64,000 nucleotides of DNA from Aquabacterium sp. CECT 9606 (GCF_918741295.1 NZ_CAKKNB010000002.1:62001-126000); one strand, 5' to 3'. Shown: positions 1 through 13,666, counted from the stretch's first letter. Notes: a model not told the origin generated them from the sequence alone. A program made the numbers and translations.

Positions 1-321
1 GTTCAGGACCTTCTCGACGCCTTCCTTGGACAGCGCGTCCTTGTCACGCGTTTGCGAGGCGGGCAGCACGAACAGGTTGTCGCACTGCTTGTCCTTGATC
101 AGCGCCTGGTTCAGGTTGGCTTCGCCGTTGATGACGTTGATCAGGTCATAGACCACGCGCCGCTCGCATCCCATGATGAGGTCGAGGTTGCGCAGGCCGA
201 CGTCGAAGTCGATCACCACGGTCTTGTGGCCACGAAGGGCGAGACCTGACGAAAAGCTGGCGCTGGTGGTGGTTTTGCCCACCCCTCCCTTGCCGGAGGT
301 CACCACGATGATTTTGGCCAT
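1..321 (-). CDS. minD: Septum site-determining protein MinD (partial, N-terminal part)
   Basis: MinD is the membrane-bound ATPase that recruits MinC and, driven by MinE, oscillates to keep FtsZ rings at mid-cell. Only the first 107 residues are visible; the rest lies beyond the left edge. The protein opens MAKIIVVTSGKGGVGKTT, giving the deviant Walker A motif with the signature lysine at residues 10-18. It is followed by the switch region DFDVGLRNLDLIMG, typical of MinD rather than ParA. The ATG at 321 lies 20 bp after the minC stop, so minC and minD form one operon, and minE is expected next, outside the window. Confidence 0.95.
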   Translation of the reverse strand, partial: MAKIIVVTSGKGGVGKTTTSASFSSGLALRGHKTVVIDFDVGLRNLDLIMGCERRVVYDLINVINGEANLNQALIKDKQCDNLFVLPASQTRDKDALSKEGVEKVLN

Positions 322-341
322 CGGTATCGAGTCCTTCTAAG

Positions 342-1112
342 TTAATTGAGTTTGATCGCTTCCATCACCAGCTTGTCGCCTTCAAGGCGGATCTGGGCGG
401 GCTTGCCCAGAACATCGGGTGAAAGGGGCGTTTCAGAGGTGCGGTAAGTGCCTGCGATGGAGACCAGTTCGGGCTCCAGGCAGGTGGTGAAAATGCGGGC
501 ATCAAGGTTGCCGCGCGCACCGGCGATGGCCTTGCCGCGCAGCGGTGCGTAAACGTGGATGTGGCCATCGGCGATGACCTCGGCGCCGTTGTTGACGGCC
601 GCCAGCACCACCAGGTCACCGCCCTTGGCATAAACCTGCTGGCCGGAGCGCAAGGGCTTGTGGATCACCATGGTGGGCACGGCGGGGCCGGGCACCTGCA
701 CAGGCACTTCGCGGATCACCTCGACCTCGCGGATGACCTCCTGCACCACGGTTTCAACGCGCACCGGCACTTTGGCCGAGGGGCCATCGGGCGCCTCGAA
801 CAGGCCTACCGCTTGAGCCGCGGCCATTTGCGCGGGGCTGCCACCCTTGACGGCCACCGGCACCATGCTGTGCTCACGCAGCAAGGCGATCAGGTGGTTG
901 AAAGGGATGGCCTTGTCATCACCCTGGACGGGCGTCAGGTCGATGACCACCGGGTCCTGGTTGAAAAAGTCCGCCGACGCACCAAAGCGCTCGCCCAGCT
1001 CAGCGGCCAAGGCCGCCAGGTCGGTGGTTTTCAGCACCACCGCGACCAAGGTCAGCGTGGCACTTTTCAGATCGACGATGAGCGGGGTGTTCCCTTTGGA
1101 GACAACAGCCAT
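342..1112 (-). CDS. minC: Septum site-determining protein MinC
   Basis: MinC inhibits FtsZ polymerisation at the poles in complex with MinD. The 256-residue protein has the usual two-part layout. An N-terminal FtsZ-binding domain covers about residues 1-105. A linker rich in Val, Glu, Pro and Arg (around [16 protein letters not shown]) follows. The C-terminal beta-helical MinC_C domain (about 150-256) has the family segments [17 protein letters not shown] and [18 protein letters not shown]. Length is normal for betaproteobacteria. It is the first gene of minCD(E) and is divergent from the ABC transporter operon at 1177. Confidence 0.95.
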   Translation of the reverse strand: MAVVSKGNTPLIVDLKSATLTLVAVVLKTTDLAALAAELGERFGASADFFNQDPVVIDLTPVQGDDKAIPFNHLIALLREHSMVPVAVKGGSPAQMAAAQAVGLFEAPDGPSAKVPVRVETVVQEVIREVEVIREVPVQVPGPAVPTMVIHKPLRSGQQVYAKGGDLVVLAAVNNGAEVIADGHIHVYAPLRGKAIAGARGNLDARIFTTCLEPELVSIAGTYRTSETPLSPDVLGKPAQIRLEGDKLVMEAIKLN

Positions 1113-1176
1113 GGGGCAGCGAGACCTCGAAAGGGATACAGTTTACCGGTTCGTTCGCTCCCGGCCCTGAATCCGC

Positions 1177-1828
<652 letters not shown>

Positions 1829-1839
<11 letters not shown>

Positions 1840-4369
1840 TTCTTCGCCGGTAGCGACGCTGTTGCGTCATTTCTCCTGGCCGGAGCTGCGGCACCATGGC
1901 CTGCGCCATGCCACGGCGGTGCTGGCCGTGCTGCTAGGCGTGGCGCTGGCGTTTTCCGTGCACCTGATCAACGAGTCGGCCTTGAGCGAGTTCAGCTCGG
2001 CGGTGCGATCGGTCAATGGGCAAGCTGACCTGAGTTTGCGGGCGGCCCGCGGAGGCTTTGACGAATCGCTGTACCCGCGTGTGGCACGACACCCCGATGT
2101 GGCCTTGGCCAGCCCCGTGGTCGAGGTGACGACGCTGGCCATCGGCCCGCGTGGCCAGAAGCAGTCGCTGAGAATCCTGGGGCTGGACCCGCTGGTGGCC
2201 GCGCCTCTGGCCCCCGCCATGATCCCCCACCTGGCCAAAGGCGAGGACCGCCTCGCGCTGTTCGCCACCGAGGCGATTTCACTGAACGCGCAGGCCCGCC
2301 AGAAGCTGGGGGTGCAAGCCGGCGACACCATCCAAGTGCAGTCGGGCCTGGCCTTGAAGAAGCTGCGTGTGGTGGGCGCGGTCATCGCGGGCGGTGAGGC
2401 ACTGGGCGTGATGGACATCGCGGGCGCGCAAACCGTGCTGGGCACCCTGGGCCAGCTCAGCCGCATCGACATCAAGCTGGTGGGCGGGGCACAAACCGCG
2501 CAGGTGTTGAAAGCCTTGCAATTGCCCGACGGGGTGGTCAGTGACTCGGGCGACGAGTCCACGCAGCGGGTGTCCAACGTGTCGCGCGCCTACCGAGTCA
2601 ACCTGACGGTGCTGGCATTGGTGGCCCTGTTCACAGGCGCGTTTCTGGTGTTCTCGATCTTGTCGCTGTCGGTGGCCAAGCGGCAGCAGTCCTTGGCGCT
2701 GCTGGGCGTGCTGGGCCTGAGCGCGCGTGAGCGGCTGGCATTGGTGATGTGCGAATCAGCCGCCATCGGTCTGTTGGGCTCGGTGCTGGGCATCGCGGCG
2801 GGCACAGGCCTTGCCTACACCGCGCTCAAGTTGTTGGCGGGTGACCTGGGTGGCGGCTACTTCCCGGGGATTGCGCCCACCTTGCGGTGGTCGCCTTGGG
2901 CGGCCGCGCTGTATGGCAGCCTGGGTGTGCTGGCCGCCATGCTGGGGGGCTGGTTGCCCGCCCAGGCTGCGCAAGACTTGCCGCCCGCCCAGGCCCTGAA
3001 GGGATTGGGCGACACGCACCGCGCATCGCGCCTGCCCTGGTCGGGCCCCGTGCTGTTGCTGCTGGGCGTGGCGCTGGCCATGCTGCCGCCCGTGGCCGGT
3101 GTGCCGCTGTGGGCTTACCTCAGCGTGGCTTGTCTGTTGATGGGGGGCATCGCCTGTGTGCCTGGCACGGTGGGATTGCTACTGAGCCTGTGGCCCACGC
3201 CGCAACGGCCCGCGCCCCTGCTCGCGTTTGAACGCGCACGGCGCATGCGGCACACCGCCACGGTGGCCATCGCAGGCGTGGTGGCCAGCCTGAGTTTGTC
3301 GGTCGCCTTGACGGTGATGGTGGCCAGCTTCCGGGGTTCGGTCACCGCCTGGCTGGACGTGGTCCTGCCCGCCGACCTGTATGCCCGCGCCAGCAGCGGC
3401 GCGGGCAGCGACACCTTGAACCTGGGCCAGGACCTGCTCGATGACATGCGGCAAGTGCCCGGCGTGCAGCGCGCCGTGGGCATCCGCGTGACCTCGTTGA
3501 GCTTGAACCCATCGCTGGGCGATGTGGCCTTGCTGTCGCGCCCGGTGGGCCAAGCCGACCGCAGCCTGCCCCTGGTGGGCGAGCTGCTGCCGCCCAAGCC
3601 CGCCCAGGTGTCGATCTATGTGAGCGAGGCCATGGTGGACCTGCACGGTGCCGCCCCGGGCCGCACCTTGCTGCTGCCCTTGCGCGCGGGCCAGGCGCCC
3701 GTTCAAGCTTTCGTTCGTGGCGTGTGGCGTGATTACGCGCGCCAGCAAGGCGCCATCATGATCGACCAGGCCGACTACCAGCGTTTGACCGGCGACCATG
3801 GCATCAACGACCTGGCTTTGTGGCTGGCCCCCGAAGCGCGCACGCCCGACGTGCAAAGCGCCATCCGCCGTGCCGCAGAAGCGCGCGGCCTGGCGGGGGG
3901 TTTGATCGAGTTCGCCGAACCACGCCAGATCCGCGAGACCACCTTGCGCATCTTCGACCGCAGCTTTGCCGTCACCTACTGGCTGCAGGCCGTGGCCATC
4001 GGCATCGGCCTGTTCGGCACGGCGGCCAGCTTCTCGGCACAGGTGCTGGCGCGGCGCAAAGAGTTCGGCCTGCTCAGCCACCTGGGCTTCACGCCCAGGC
4101 AAGTGCTGGGCATCGTCGGTGGCGAGGGGCTCGTGTTGACTGGCATCGGCGCCTTGATGGGGCTGGGCCTGGGCCTGGCCGTCAGCGTGGTGCTGGTCGA
4201 GGTGGTCAACCCGCAAAGCTTCCACTGGACCATGGACCTGCTGGCACCCTGGGATCGGTTGGGCCTGCTGTGCCTGGGCGTGGTGCTGGCCGGCACGGTG
4301 ACCGCTTTGGTCGCGGGCCGACAAGCCATCGCGCGCGATGCCGTGATGGCGGTGAAGGAGGACTGGTGA
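1829..4369 (+). CDS. ABC transporter permease, fused FtsX-type (AttF/AttG-like)
   Basis: This 846-residue inner-membrane protein has the duplicated FtsX layout. An N-terminal transmembrane helix (about 25-45) is followed by a periplasmic MacB-type domain. A first three-helix FtsX block covers about 255-385, with further helices near 405-455. A second helix after the RRMRHTATVAIAG segment (about 475-500) leads to a second periplasmic domain and then a second FtsX block (about 720-840, around RRKEFGLLSHLGFTPRQVLG). FtsX-type permeases usually move lipophilic molecules or transmit force rather than import solutes. It overlaps both neighbours, which supports one complex with the ATPase and the AttH-like protein. 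Confidence 0.88.
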
Positions 4370-5454
4370 TGGACCGGCGCTTTTGCCTGCAAGCGCTGGG
4401 CAGTCTGGGCACCTACCTGGCCCTGCCAGCTGTCGCCGCCCACCCCGAAATCAAACCTGGTGATGCCTTGCGCTTCCCGCGCGACTTCGGCGCCCACCCC
4501 GAGTTCCGCACCGAGTGGTGGTACATCACCGGCCGCCTGCGCACAGCGGATCGGCAAACACTGGGCTTCCAGGTCACGTTCTTCCGATCGCGCGTGGACA
4601 CGGCCCAAGACAACCCCAGCCAGTTCGCCGCGAAGCAATTGATCCTGGCGCACGCCGCCCTCACCGACGTGGCCAGCCGCCAGTTGCTGCACGACCAGCG
4701 CATCGCCCGCGAAGGCCTGGGCCTGGCCGGTGCCAGCACGACCGACACCCACGTGTACCTGCGAGACTGGTCCCTGCAACGCAGCGGCAGCGCCACGCAA
4801 AGCCTTTACCAGGCGCAAGTCAAGGCAACGTCATTTGGCTTCAAGCTGGACATGCGCAGCACACAAGCACCCCTGGTGCAGGGCCAGGCCGGCTATTCGC
4901 GCAAAGGCCCTCTGCCCAGCCAGGCCACCCGCTACTACTCGCAACCACAACTGGCGGTCACCGGCGAGGTCACCTTGAAAGGCCAGGCGCAAGCCGTCAC
5001 CGGCCAGGCCTGGATGGACCACGAGTGCGGCGAAGGCTTGCTGGCCCCCGACGCCGTGGGCTGGGACTGGATCGGCATGAACCTGCGCGATGGCAGCGCG
5101 TTGATGGCCTTTCGCGTGCGCCGGGCCGATGGCTCGACCTCATGGGCTGGCGGCAGCTTCCGCGCGCCTGGCCAAGCCGCCCGCATCTTCAAACCTGAAG
5201 AGGTTCGCTTCATCCCAGGTCGCACCTGGCAGAGCCCCGCCACGCACGCCACCTACCCGGTCGAATGGCAGGTGGACACCCCCGCCGGCCGCTTCACCGT
5301 GCGCGCCTTGCTCGACGCTCAAGAACTGGCCGGCCAGCAAAGCACCGGCACCGTCTACTGGGAAGGCTTGAGCGAACTGCGTGACGCCGACCAGCGCGTG
5401 GTCGGCGAGGGCTACCTGGAGATGACCGGCTACGCCAACCCCATGGTGCTTTGA
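4369..5454 (+). CDS. AttH/CrtC-like secreted lipocalin-type protein
   Basis: The 361-residue product belongs to the AttH family, related to carotenoid 1,2-hydratase CrtC and sometimes called 'predicted secreted hydrolase'. The fold consists of two lipocalin-like barrels. Family marks are FPRDFGAHPEFRTEWWYITG near residues 38-57 and WMDHECGEG and GWDWIGMNL in the second half. The N-terminus, with two Arg followed by a hydrophobic stretch ending LPAVAA, looks like an export signal. The ATG at 4369 shares bases with the permease stop (TGATG), showing translational coupling. A role in handling a lipophilic substrate for the ABC transporter is inference. The 3' end overlaps the convergent monooxygenase gene by 25 bp. 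Confidence 0.85.
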   Translation: MDRRFCLQALGSLGTYLALPAVAAHPEIKPGDALRFPRDFGAHPEFRTEWWYITGRLRTADRQTLGFQVTFFRSRVDTAQDNPSQFAAKQLILAHAALTDVASRQLLHDQRIAREGLGLAGASTTDTHVYLRDWSLQRSGSATQSLYQAQVKATSFGFKLDMRSTQAPLVQGQAGYSRKGPLPSQATRYYSQPQLAVTGEVTLKGQAQAVTGQAWMDHECGEGLLAPDAVGWDWIGMNLRDGSALMAFRVRRADGSTSWAGGSFRAPGQAARIFKPEEVRFIPGRTWQSPATHATYPVEWQVDTPAGRFTVRALLDAQELAGQQSTGTVYWEGLSELRDADQRVVGEGYLEMTGYANPMVL

Positions 5455-6977
5455 GGCACGCTCACAGGCGCAGTGGCCACGCATTTGACGAACTCGTAAT
5501 CCGACTCGTTGATGCTGCGCGTTTGCAGCCAGTACTTCCAGGTCGAGTTGGGCCAGATCGCGAAGTTGATGCCCTCGGCGGTCTGGTACCAGCTCTTGCA
5601 GCCTGACGACCACACCGTGCCCTTGAGCGCCTGCGTCACCTCGCCCAGGAAGCGCGTCATGGCGGCGGGCTTCACATCCAGGTAGTCCACGCCCTTGGCC
5701 TTGACCAGCTGAATGCACTTGACGATGTAATCCGCCTGCGCCTCGATCATGAAGATGATGGAGTTGTGGCCCAGCCCGGTGTGCGGCCCCACCAATTGGT
5801 ACATGTTGGGGTAGTTGGCCGTCGTGATGCCCAGGTAAGACGTGGGGCTGGTCTTCCAGTCTTCCTGCAAGGTATGTCCATGGCGGCCACGCATCTCGAA
5901 GTTCTTCATGTAGATGCGCGGGTCCACGATGAAACCGGTGCCCAGGATCAGGCAGTCCATGGGCCGCTCCACGCCATCCCGGGTGACGATGCTGTGCTCG
6001 CGGATTTCCTGGATGCCGTTGGTCACCAGCTCCACGTTCTGGCGGTTGAAGGTGGGGTACCACTTGTTGGAAATGAGGATGCGCTTGCAGCCCAGGGTGT
6101 AGTCGGGCGTGAGCTTCTTGACCAGGGCCGGGTCTTTCACCTGGTGCGCAATGAACTTCTTGAGCGCCGAGCCACCAATGCGCGCCATCCAGGGATTGAA
6201 GATGGGCCACACACGCGACTCGTTGGTCCAGTAACAACGCCAGCGGTGCAGCGTGCGCGTGATGGGCAGGGCCGCGAATAGCTTCTTGCGGAACTCGGAG
6301 TACTTGCGCGTGTCGCGCGGGATGACCCAGGCTGGCGTGCGCTGAAACACGTGCAGCTTCTTGACCAGGGGCGCGATCTCCGGCACGTACTGGATGGCGC
6401 TGCCGCCGCTGCCCAGGGACACCACCGTTTTGTCGCGCAGGTCGTAACCATGGTCCCACTGGGCCGAGTGCATCACCTTGCCCTTGAAGGTGTCCAGCCC
6501 CTTGATGTCGGGGAAGGCCGGCACGTGCAGCGGGCCCGAGGCCAGCACCCAATGGCGCGCGCTGATGACCTCGCCACCCGCGGTCTTGATGGTCCAGCGC
6601 CCCGTGCCTTCATTGAACACCGCGCTGATCACCTCCTGGTTGAAATGAATGTGCGGGCGGATGCCGTACTTCTGGGTCACGTGCAGGATGTATTGCTGGA
6701 TCTCGTCCCAGGGGGCATAGCGCTTGGTCCAGTCGGGCTTGGTCTCGAACGAGTACGAGTACATGTGCGACTGCACATCGCACTCGGCGCCCGGGTAGGT
6801 GTTGTCGCGCCAGGTGCCGCCCACCTCGCCGGCTTTTTCCAGGATCACGAAGTCGTGGATGCCGGCCATCTTGAGCTTGACCGCCATGCACAAGCCGCCA
6901 AAGCCGACGCCGGCGATCGCCACTTCAACCTGGCGGGGACGGGGGGAGGAGGAAATGGTCGTGTTCTGTGAAGTCAT
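5430..6977 (-). CDS. Flavin-containing monooxygenase, Baeyer-Villiger type
   Basis: The 515-residue protein is a class B flavoprotein monooxygenase that uses FAD and NADPH to insert oxygen into ketones or oxidise related substrates. It has an FAD-binding Rossmann motif (GVGFGG, about residues 23-28) and a segment WRDNTYPGAECDVQSHMYSY common in BVMOs. The BVMO fingerprint FKGKVMHSAQWD lies near 166-177, and a second Rossmann motif follows it (SLGSGGSAIQ). The ATG at 6977 was chosen because upstream in-frame sequence does not look coding and the flavin motif then sits at the usual distance. It is divergent from an AraC regulator at 7139, which probably controls it. The substrate is unknown. Confidence 0.9.
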   Translation of the reverse strand: MTSQNTTISSSPRPRQVEVAIAGVGFGGLCMAVKLKMAGIHDFVILEKAGEVGGTWRDNTYPGAECDVQSHMYSYSFETKPDWTKRYAPWDEIQQYILHVTQKYGIRPHIHFNQEVISAVFNEGTGRWTIKTAGGEVISARHWVLASGPLHVPAFPDIKGLDTFKGKVMHSAQWDHGYDLRDKTVVSLGSGGSAIQYVPEIAPLVKKLHVFQRTPAWVIPRDTRKYSEFRKKLFAALPITRTLHRWRCYWTNESRVWPIFNPWMARIGGSALKKFIAHQVKDPALVKKLTPDYTLGCKRILISNKWYPTFNRQNVELVTNGIQEIREHSIVTRDGVERPMDCLILGTGFIVDPRIYMKNFEMRGRHGHTLQEDWKTSPTSYLGITTANYPNMYQLVGPHTGLGHNSIIFMIEAQADYIVKCIQLVKAKGVDYLDVKPAAMTRFLGEVTQALKGTVWSSGCKSWYQTAEGINFAIWPNSTWKYWLQTRSINESDYEFVKCVATAPVSVPQSTMGLA

Positions 6978-7138
6978 GCGGCACCTTGTTGATTTGTCTC
7001 CGAACGCCAGGCCATGGTGCGTGGGCGCTGCCCGGGCCGCCATGCTAGATTTGCCCGTCCAATTGATTATTTCGGCCAAACGGGTGCTGCCTCCGCCCCA
7101 CCGTGCCGCGCCTTGACGCAGATCAAACCAAGCACACC

Positions 7139-8143
7139 ATGGGTACACGTCCCGTCCTGGGCCTCATCTACATGCTGCAAGGCCTGCAGCAGCTGGGCGA
7201 AGATCCCGCGCCCGTGCTGGCGCGGCACGGGCTTGTTCTGGAACAGCTGAACCCCGGCACGCCCATCGACCGCGCCCGCGAGTTGCGCATCTACGCCGAT
7301 CTGGCCCAGCACCTGCACGACCCGACCATCGGATTGCGCCTTGGGCAGTTCTACAACCTGGCGGGCTACGGGCCGCTGGTGATGCTTCTGCTGACCTGCC
7401 CCAACGCCTACGAAGCCTTTCAGATGGGCATCCGCTACCAGCGACTGACCTACAACTACGGCACCCTGCGCTTCGAACCCGGCGAACAGCTCAGCGCCCT
7501 GGTGCTCGATCCCTTGCCCATGCCCGCCAAGGTGTTTCGCTTCCGGGTGGATGGCGAGGTCTCGGGCACCTACAAGATGATGCGCGACCTGCAGGCCTCG
7601 CTGGGCCTGGACCTGCGGGCCGAGCGCATCGACATGCCCTACCCGCGCCCGCCCGAGGCCGCCACCTATGAAGCCCACTTCGGCTGTCCCGTGCGCTTTG
7701 GCGAACCTGTGGCCCGCCTGTGGATGCGCAACGAGTACCTGCAACTGCGTTTTGCCTCGGCCGACCTCGTGGCCCATGGCATGTACCGGGCCATGTGCGA
7801 GCAGCAGCTGGTGGCGCAGAACGTGTCGCTGAGCACCTTGAGCGACCGGGTACAGGCCCACCTGGCGATGTTCACGCAGGGCTACCCCAGCGCGGAAGAG
7901 GTGGCCCGCTCCTTCCAGTTGTCCGAGCGCGGCTTGCGGCGCCAGTTGAGCGAAGAAGGCCACAACTTCCGCGACCTGTTGAGCCGTGTGCGTTACGACA
8001 AGGCGCAGCACCTGCTTCAGAGCACCACGTTGTCGATCGAAGCGATTGCCCAGGAGCTGGGCTATGCTGAGTCCGCCGCTTTCATCCACGCCTTCCAGCG
8101 CTGGAGCGGCAAAACGCCCGCCGCTTTCCGAAGCCGCCCCTGA
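7139..8143 (+). CDS. AraC family transcriptional regulator
   Basis: This 334-residue regulator has an N-terminal ligand-sensing domain of the type found in OruR/ArgR-like AraC proteins (about residues 15-200). The C-terminal AraC DNA-binding domain has two helix-turn-helix motifs (about 230-330), including SEEVARSFQLSERGLRRQLS and the conserved end ALAQELGYAESAAFIHAFQRW-like stretch, read here as IAQELGYAESAAFIHAFQR. An ATG at 7139 was preferred; an in-frame GTG at 7103 would add 12 residues. It is divergent from the Baeyer-Villiger monooxygenase across 161 bp, which makes that gene the most likely target. Confidence 0.88.
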   Translation: MGTRPVLGLIYMLQGLQQLGEDPAPVLARHGLVLEQLNPGTPIDRARELRIYADLAQHLHDPTIGLRLGQFYNLAGYGPLVMLLLTCPNAYEAFQMGIRYQRLTYNYGTLRFEPGEQLSALVLDPLPMPAKVFRFRVDGEVSGTYKMMRDLQASLGLDLRAERIDMPYPRPPEAATYEAHFGCPVRFGEPVARLWMRNEYLQLRFASADLVAHGMYRAMCEQQLVAQNVSLSTLSDRVQAHLAMFTQGYPSAEEVARSFQLSERGLRRQLSEEGHNFRDLLSRVRYDKAQHLLQSTTLSIEAIAQELGYAESAAFIHAFQRWSGKTPAAFRSRP

Positions 8144-8188
8144 CTGATACAGTGTGCGCCCCGTCCGCCCCGCCAGAGAAACCGCCCC

Positions 8189-9517
8189 TTGAGTAGTTAT
8201 TGCGCCATCGACTTCGGCACCTCCAATTCGGCCATCGCCATCCCCACCGAGCAGGGCATGCGCCTGGTGCCGCTGGAAGGTGACAACCTGACCATGCCCA
8301 CGGCGGTGTTCTACTGCACCGACAGCGATGACCTGCCCAGCGGTTTTGAAAAGGCCACCGGCCGCGCTGGCGCCGAGCTGCCCCGCACCTTTGGCCGCGC
8401 CGCCGTGCAGGCCTACATCGAAGGCTACGAAGGCCGCCTGATGCGCTCCATGAAGAGCATCCTGGGCAGCCCGCTGGTGGAGCAGACCACCGACCTGGGC
8501 CACGGTTTCGGCGTCAAGTACATCGACATCATCACCGGCTACCTGCACCACCTGCGCAGCCGCGCCGAGCGCGCCAGCGGCCAGGTGCTCAGCCACGTGG
8601 TGCTGGGCCGCCCTGTCTTCTTCGTGGACGACGACCCTGAACGCGACGCGCAGGCCCAGGCCTCGCTGGCCGCCGCCGCCCATGCCGTGGGCTTCAAGGA
8701 TGTCGCCTTTCAGTACGAGCCGATCGCGGCCGCCTTCGACTACGAGCAGCAGGCCACGCGCGAAGAGCTTGCCCTGGTGGCCGACATTGGCGGCGGCACC
8801 TCCGACTTCTCGGTGGTGCGCGTGGGCCCGCAGCGTGCCGCCCTGCTCGACCGCCGCAGCGACATCCTGGCCAGCCACGGCGTGCACGTGGCCGGCACCG
8901 ACTTCGACCGCCGCGTCTCCCTGTCTTGCGTGATGCCGCCCCTGGGCCACGGCGGCATGGGCCCCAGCATCGGTGGCCAACCGCCGCGCCCCGTCCCCAG
9001 CCGCGTCTACTTCGACCTGGCCACCTGGCACCTGATCAACAACGTCTACCAGGCCCCGCGCGTGGCCGAGCTGAAAAGCATGAGCGGCTTCTACGCCGAC
9101 CAGACCCAGTTCAAGCGCCTGATGAAAGTGGTGAACGACCGCCTGGGCCACGCCCTGGTGGGCAGCGCCGAGGCCGCCAAGATCGCCGTGGCCGCCGGGG
9201 GTGATTTCGACATCGACCTGTCCATCATCGAAGCCGGCCTGCATTCACCCTTGACGGAAGCGCAAGCCGAGCAGGCCTTCCGCGAAGACCTGGCCCGCAT
9301 CACGGCCTGTGCGCTGGACACGGTGCGCATGGCCGGTCTGCAGCCCTCGGACATCCACGCGCTGTATTTCACGGGCGGCTCCACTGGCCTGAAGCTGCTG
9401 ACCGACCAACTCGAAGCGGCCTTCCCCGGAACCCGCGCGGTGCGCGGCGACCGCCTGGCTTCGGTGGCCACCGGCCTGGGTTTGCACGCGGGTCGCTTGT
9501 TCGGACGAGGCCCGTAA
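8189..9517 (+). CDS. yegD: Hsp70 family protein, YegD-like
   Basis: The 442-residue protein keeps the Hsp70/actin-type ATPase domain but lacks the substrate-binding and lid domains of DnaK (about 640 residues), as in E. coli YegD. Visible ATPase motifs are AIDFGTSNSAIA at the N-terminus (phosphate 1), ALVADIGGGTSDFSVVRVG (phosphate 2, about 192-210) and YFTGGSTGLKLL (adenosine, about 392-403). Translation starts at a TTG at 8189; the phosphate-1 motif begins only six residues later, so no shorter start is possible. Its client or role is not known. It is followed 47 bp later by the hybrid kinase gene. Confidence 0.88.
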   Translation: MSSYCAIDFGTSNSAIAIPTEQGMRLVPLEGDNLTMPTAVFYCTDSDDLPSGFEKATGRAGAELPRTFGRAAVQAYIEGYEGRLMRSMKSILGSPLVEQTTDLGHGFGVKYIDIITGYLHHLRSRAERASGQVLSHVVLGRPVFFVDDDPERDAQAQASLAAAAHAVGFKDVAFQYEPIAAAFDYEQQATREELALVADIGGGTSDFSVVRVGPQRAALLDRRSDILASHGVHVAGTDFDRRVSLSCVMPPLGHGGMGPSIGGQPPRPVPSRVYFDLATWHLINNVYQAPRVAELKSMSGFYADQTQFKRLMKVVNDRLGHALVGSAEAAKIAVAAGGDFDIDLSIIEAGLHSPLTEAQAEQAFREDLARITACALDTVRMAGLQPSDIHALYFTGGSTGLKLLTDQLEAAFPGTRAVRGDRLASVATGLGLHAGRLFGRGP

Positions 9518-9564
9518 GTCACACTACAAAGCGCCATCAACACAGGCGTGGGGAGACCTTTTTT

Positions 9565-12204
<2,640 letters not shown>

Positions 12205-12208
12205 CCCG

Positions 12209-13666
12209 TCAAAGCCGCCGCAACACCTCGACCAAGCCTTGCACCAGGCGGCTCTTGAAAGGCGTGTAGGGAGGGAACATGAAACGCGCCGGCAAGGTCC
12301 AGCCGGCCCTGAGCACGGCACGTTCATGCGAAAAAGCCTTGAAGCCGAAGTGCCCGTGCGAGCTGCCCATGCCCGAGTTGTTGACGCCGCCAAAGGGCAG
12401 GCCGCCATGCACGTAATGCAGCATGCAGTGGTTCACGCACACGCCGCCTGAACTGGTTTCATCGACAAGGCGCCGCGTGATCGCCTCGCGCCGGCTCCAG
12501 ATGTAAAGTGCCAACGGCTTGGGCTTGGCGTTGATGCGCGCGATCACCTCGTCCAGCGAGTCGTAGTCGATGATGGGCAGCACCGGGCCGAAGATCTCTT
12601 CGTCCAGGATCTCGGCGCTGGCCGGCAGGTCGGTCAGCAAGGTGGGCGGGATGAAACGCCGCTCATGGTCGACCGGGCTGCCCAGGGCCATCGTCGCGCC
12701 CGCTTGCTCAGCCTGCGACACCAGCTGTGCAATCCGCCCGGTGTGCCGCAGGTTGATGATGCGGGCCAGATCAGGGCTGGCCTGCTGATCAGCGCCACTG
12801 TGGCCAAAGCGTGCACGCACCACCTCGGCACAAGCCCGCACGAACGCCACGCGCACGCTGCGGTGCACGAAGACATGGTCCGGGGCCACGCACGATTGGC
12901 CCAGGTTGATCAGCTTGCCCCACATCACCACCTCGGCCGCCTTTTGCAAGTCCGCCGTCTCGTCCACGATCACGGGCGACTGGCCACCCAGCTCCAGCGT
13001 GACCGAGCTGAGGTGGTCGGCCGCGGCCTTCATCACCAGCTTGCCCACGGCGGGCGAACCGGTGAAGAAGATGTGATCGAAAGGCAAGCCCAACAAGTGC
13101 TGGGCCGTGCGCACACCGCCCGGCACCACCACCACTTCGTCGGGCGAAAAGACTTCGGCGATCAGCTCGCCCACCAGCCGGGACACCGCGGGCGTCAACT
13201 CCGACGGCTTGACCATCACCGTGTTGCCCGCCGCGATGGCCGAGACCAAGGGGCACAACACCGTGTTGACCGGGTAGTTCCAGGGCCCCAGGATCAGGCA
13301 GCGGCCGCGTGGCTGAGCCTCGATGCGCGAGTGCGTGCCCAGCGTCAACCAGGTCGCACGAACGCGCACGGGTTTCATCCATCGGCGCAGGTGGTTCACC
13401 GCATGGCGCACTTCTTCGATCACGGGCAACAGCTCGGTCGATTCCACCTCGGCCGGCGGCTTGGAGAAGTCCTGCGCGAAGGCCTCGTACCAGGCCGACC
13501 GCCGGGCGATCAGCGCGTCGGCGAAACGGCGCAACTTGGCAATGCGTTGCGCCGCCGTCGATTGACGCAAGGCCAGCGAGGCCGGCCATTGCGCGGCGAA
13601 GGTCTCGTCGATCCAGTCGGTCGGGCTGTCGGCCAGCTGCGGTGGGTCAGCCATGTTCATGGTCAT
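12209..13666 (-). CDS. Aldehyde dehydrogenase, class 3 / coniferyl aldehyde dehydrogenase-like
   Basis: This 485-residue NAD(P)+-dependent dehydrogenase oxidises aldehydes to acids. It shows the cofactor and oxyanion segments typical of ALDHs: ILGPWNYPVNT, FTGSPAVGK, the general-base motif LELGGQSPVIV and the nucleophile in NLGQSCVAPDH. The C-terminal GGVCVNHCMLHYVHGGLPFGG stretch and the hydrophobic tail resemble class 3 (fatty or aromatic aldehyde) enzymes; coniferyl aldehyde dehydrogenases group here. In-frame ATGs at 13666, 13660 and 13654 all fit, and the first was taken. It is divergent from a Crp/Fnr regulator only about 50 bp away. It ends 4 bp from the convergent kinase gene. The natural substrate is not evident. 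Confidence 0.88.
   Translation of the reverse strand: MTMNMADPPQLADSPTDWIDETFAAQWPASLALRQSTAAQRIAKLRRFADALIARRSAWYEAFAQDFSKPPAEVESTELLPVIEEVRHAVNHLRRWMKPVRVRATWLTLGTHSRIEAQPRGRCLILGPWNYPVNTVLCPLVSAIAAGNTVMVKPSELTPAVSRLVGELIAEVFSPDEVVVVPGGVRTAQHLLGLPFDHIFFTGSPAVGKLVMKAAADHLSSVTLELGGQSPVIVDETADLQKAAEVVMWGKLINLGQSCVAPDHVFVHRSVRVAFVRACAEVVRARFGHSGADQQASPDLARIINLRHTGRIAQLVSQAEQAGATMALGSPVDHERRFIPPTLLTDLPASAEILDEEIFGPVLPIIDYDSLDEVIARINAKPKPLALYIWSRREAITRRLVDETSSGGVCVNHCMLHYVHGGLPFGGVNNSGMGSSHGHFGFKAFSHERAVLRAGWTLPARFMFPPYTPFKSRLVQGLVEVLRRL

Noticed and set aside
7067-9244. Long minus-strand open frame opposite the AraC and Hsp70 genes
   Set aside because: Low-complexity composition without domains; the plus-strand genes have full family motifs.
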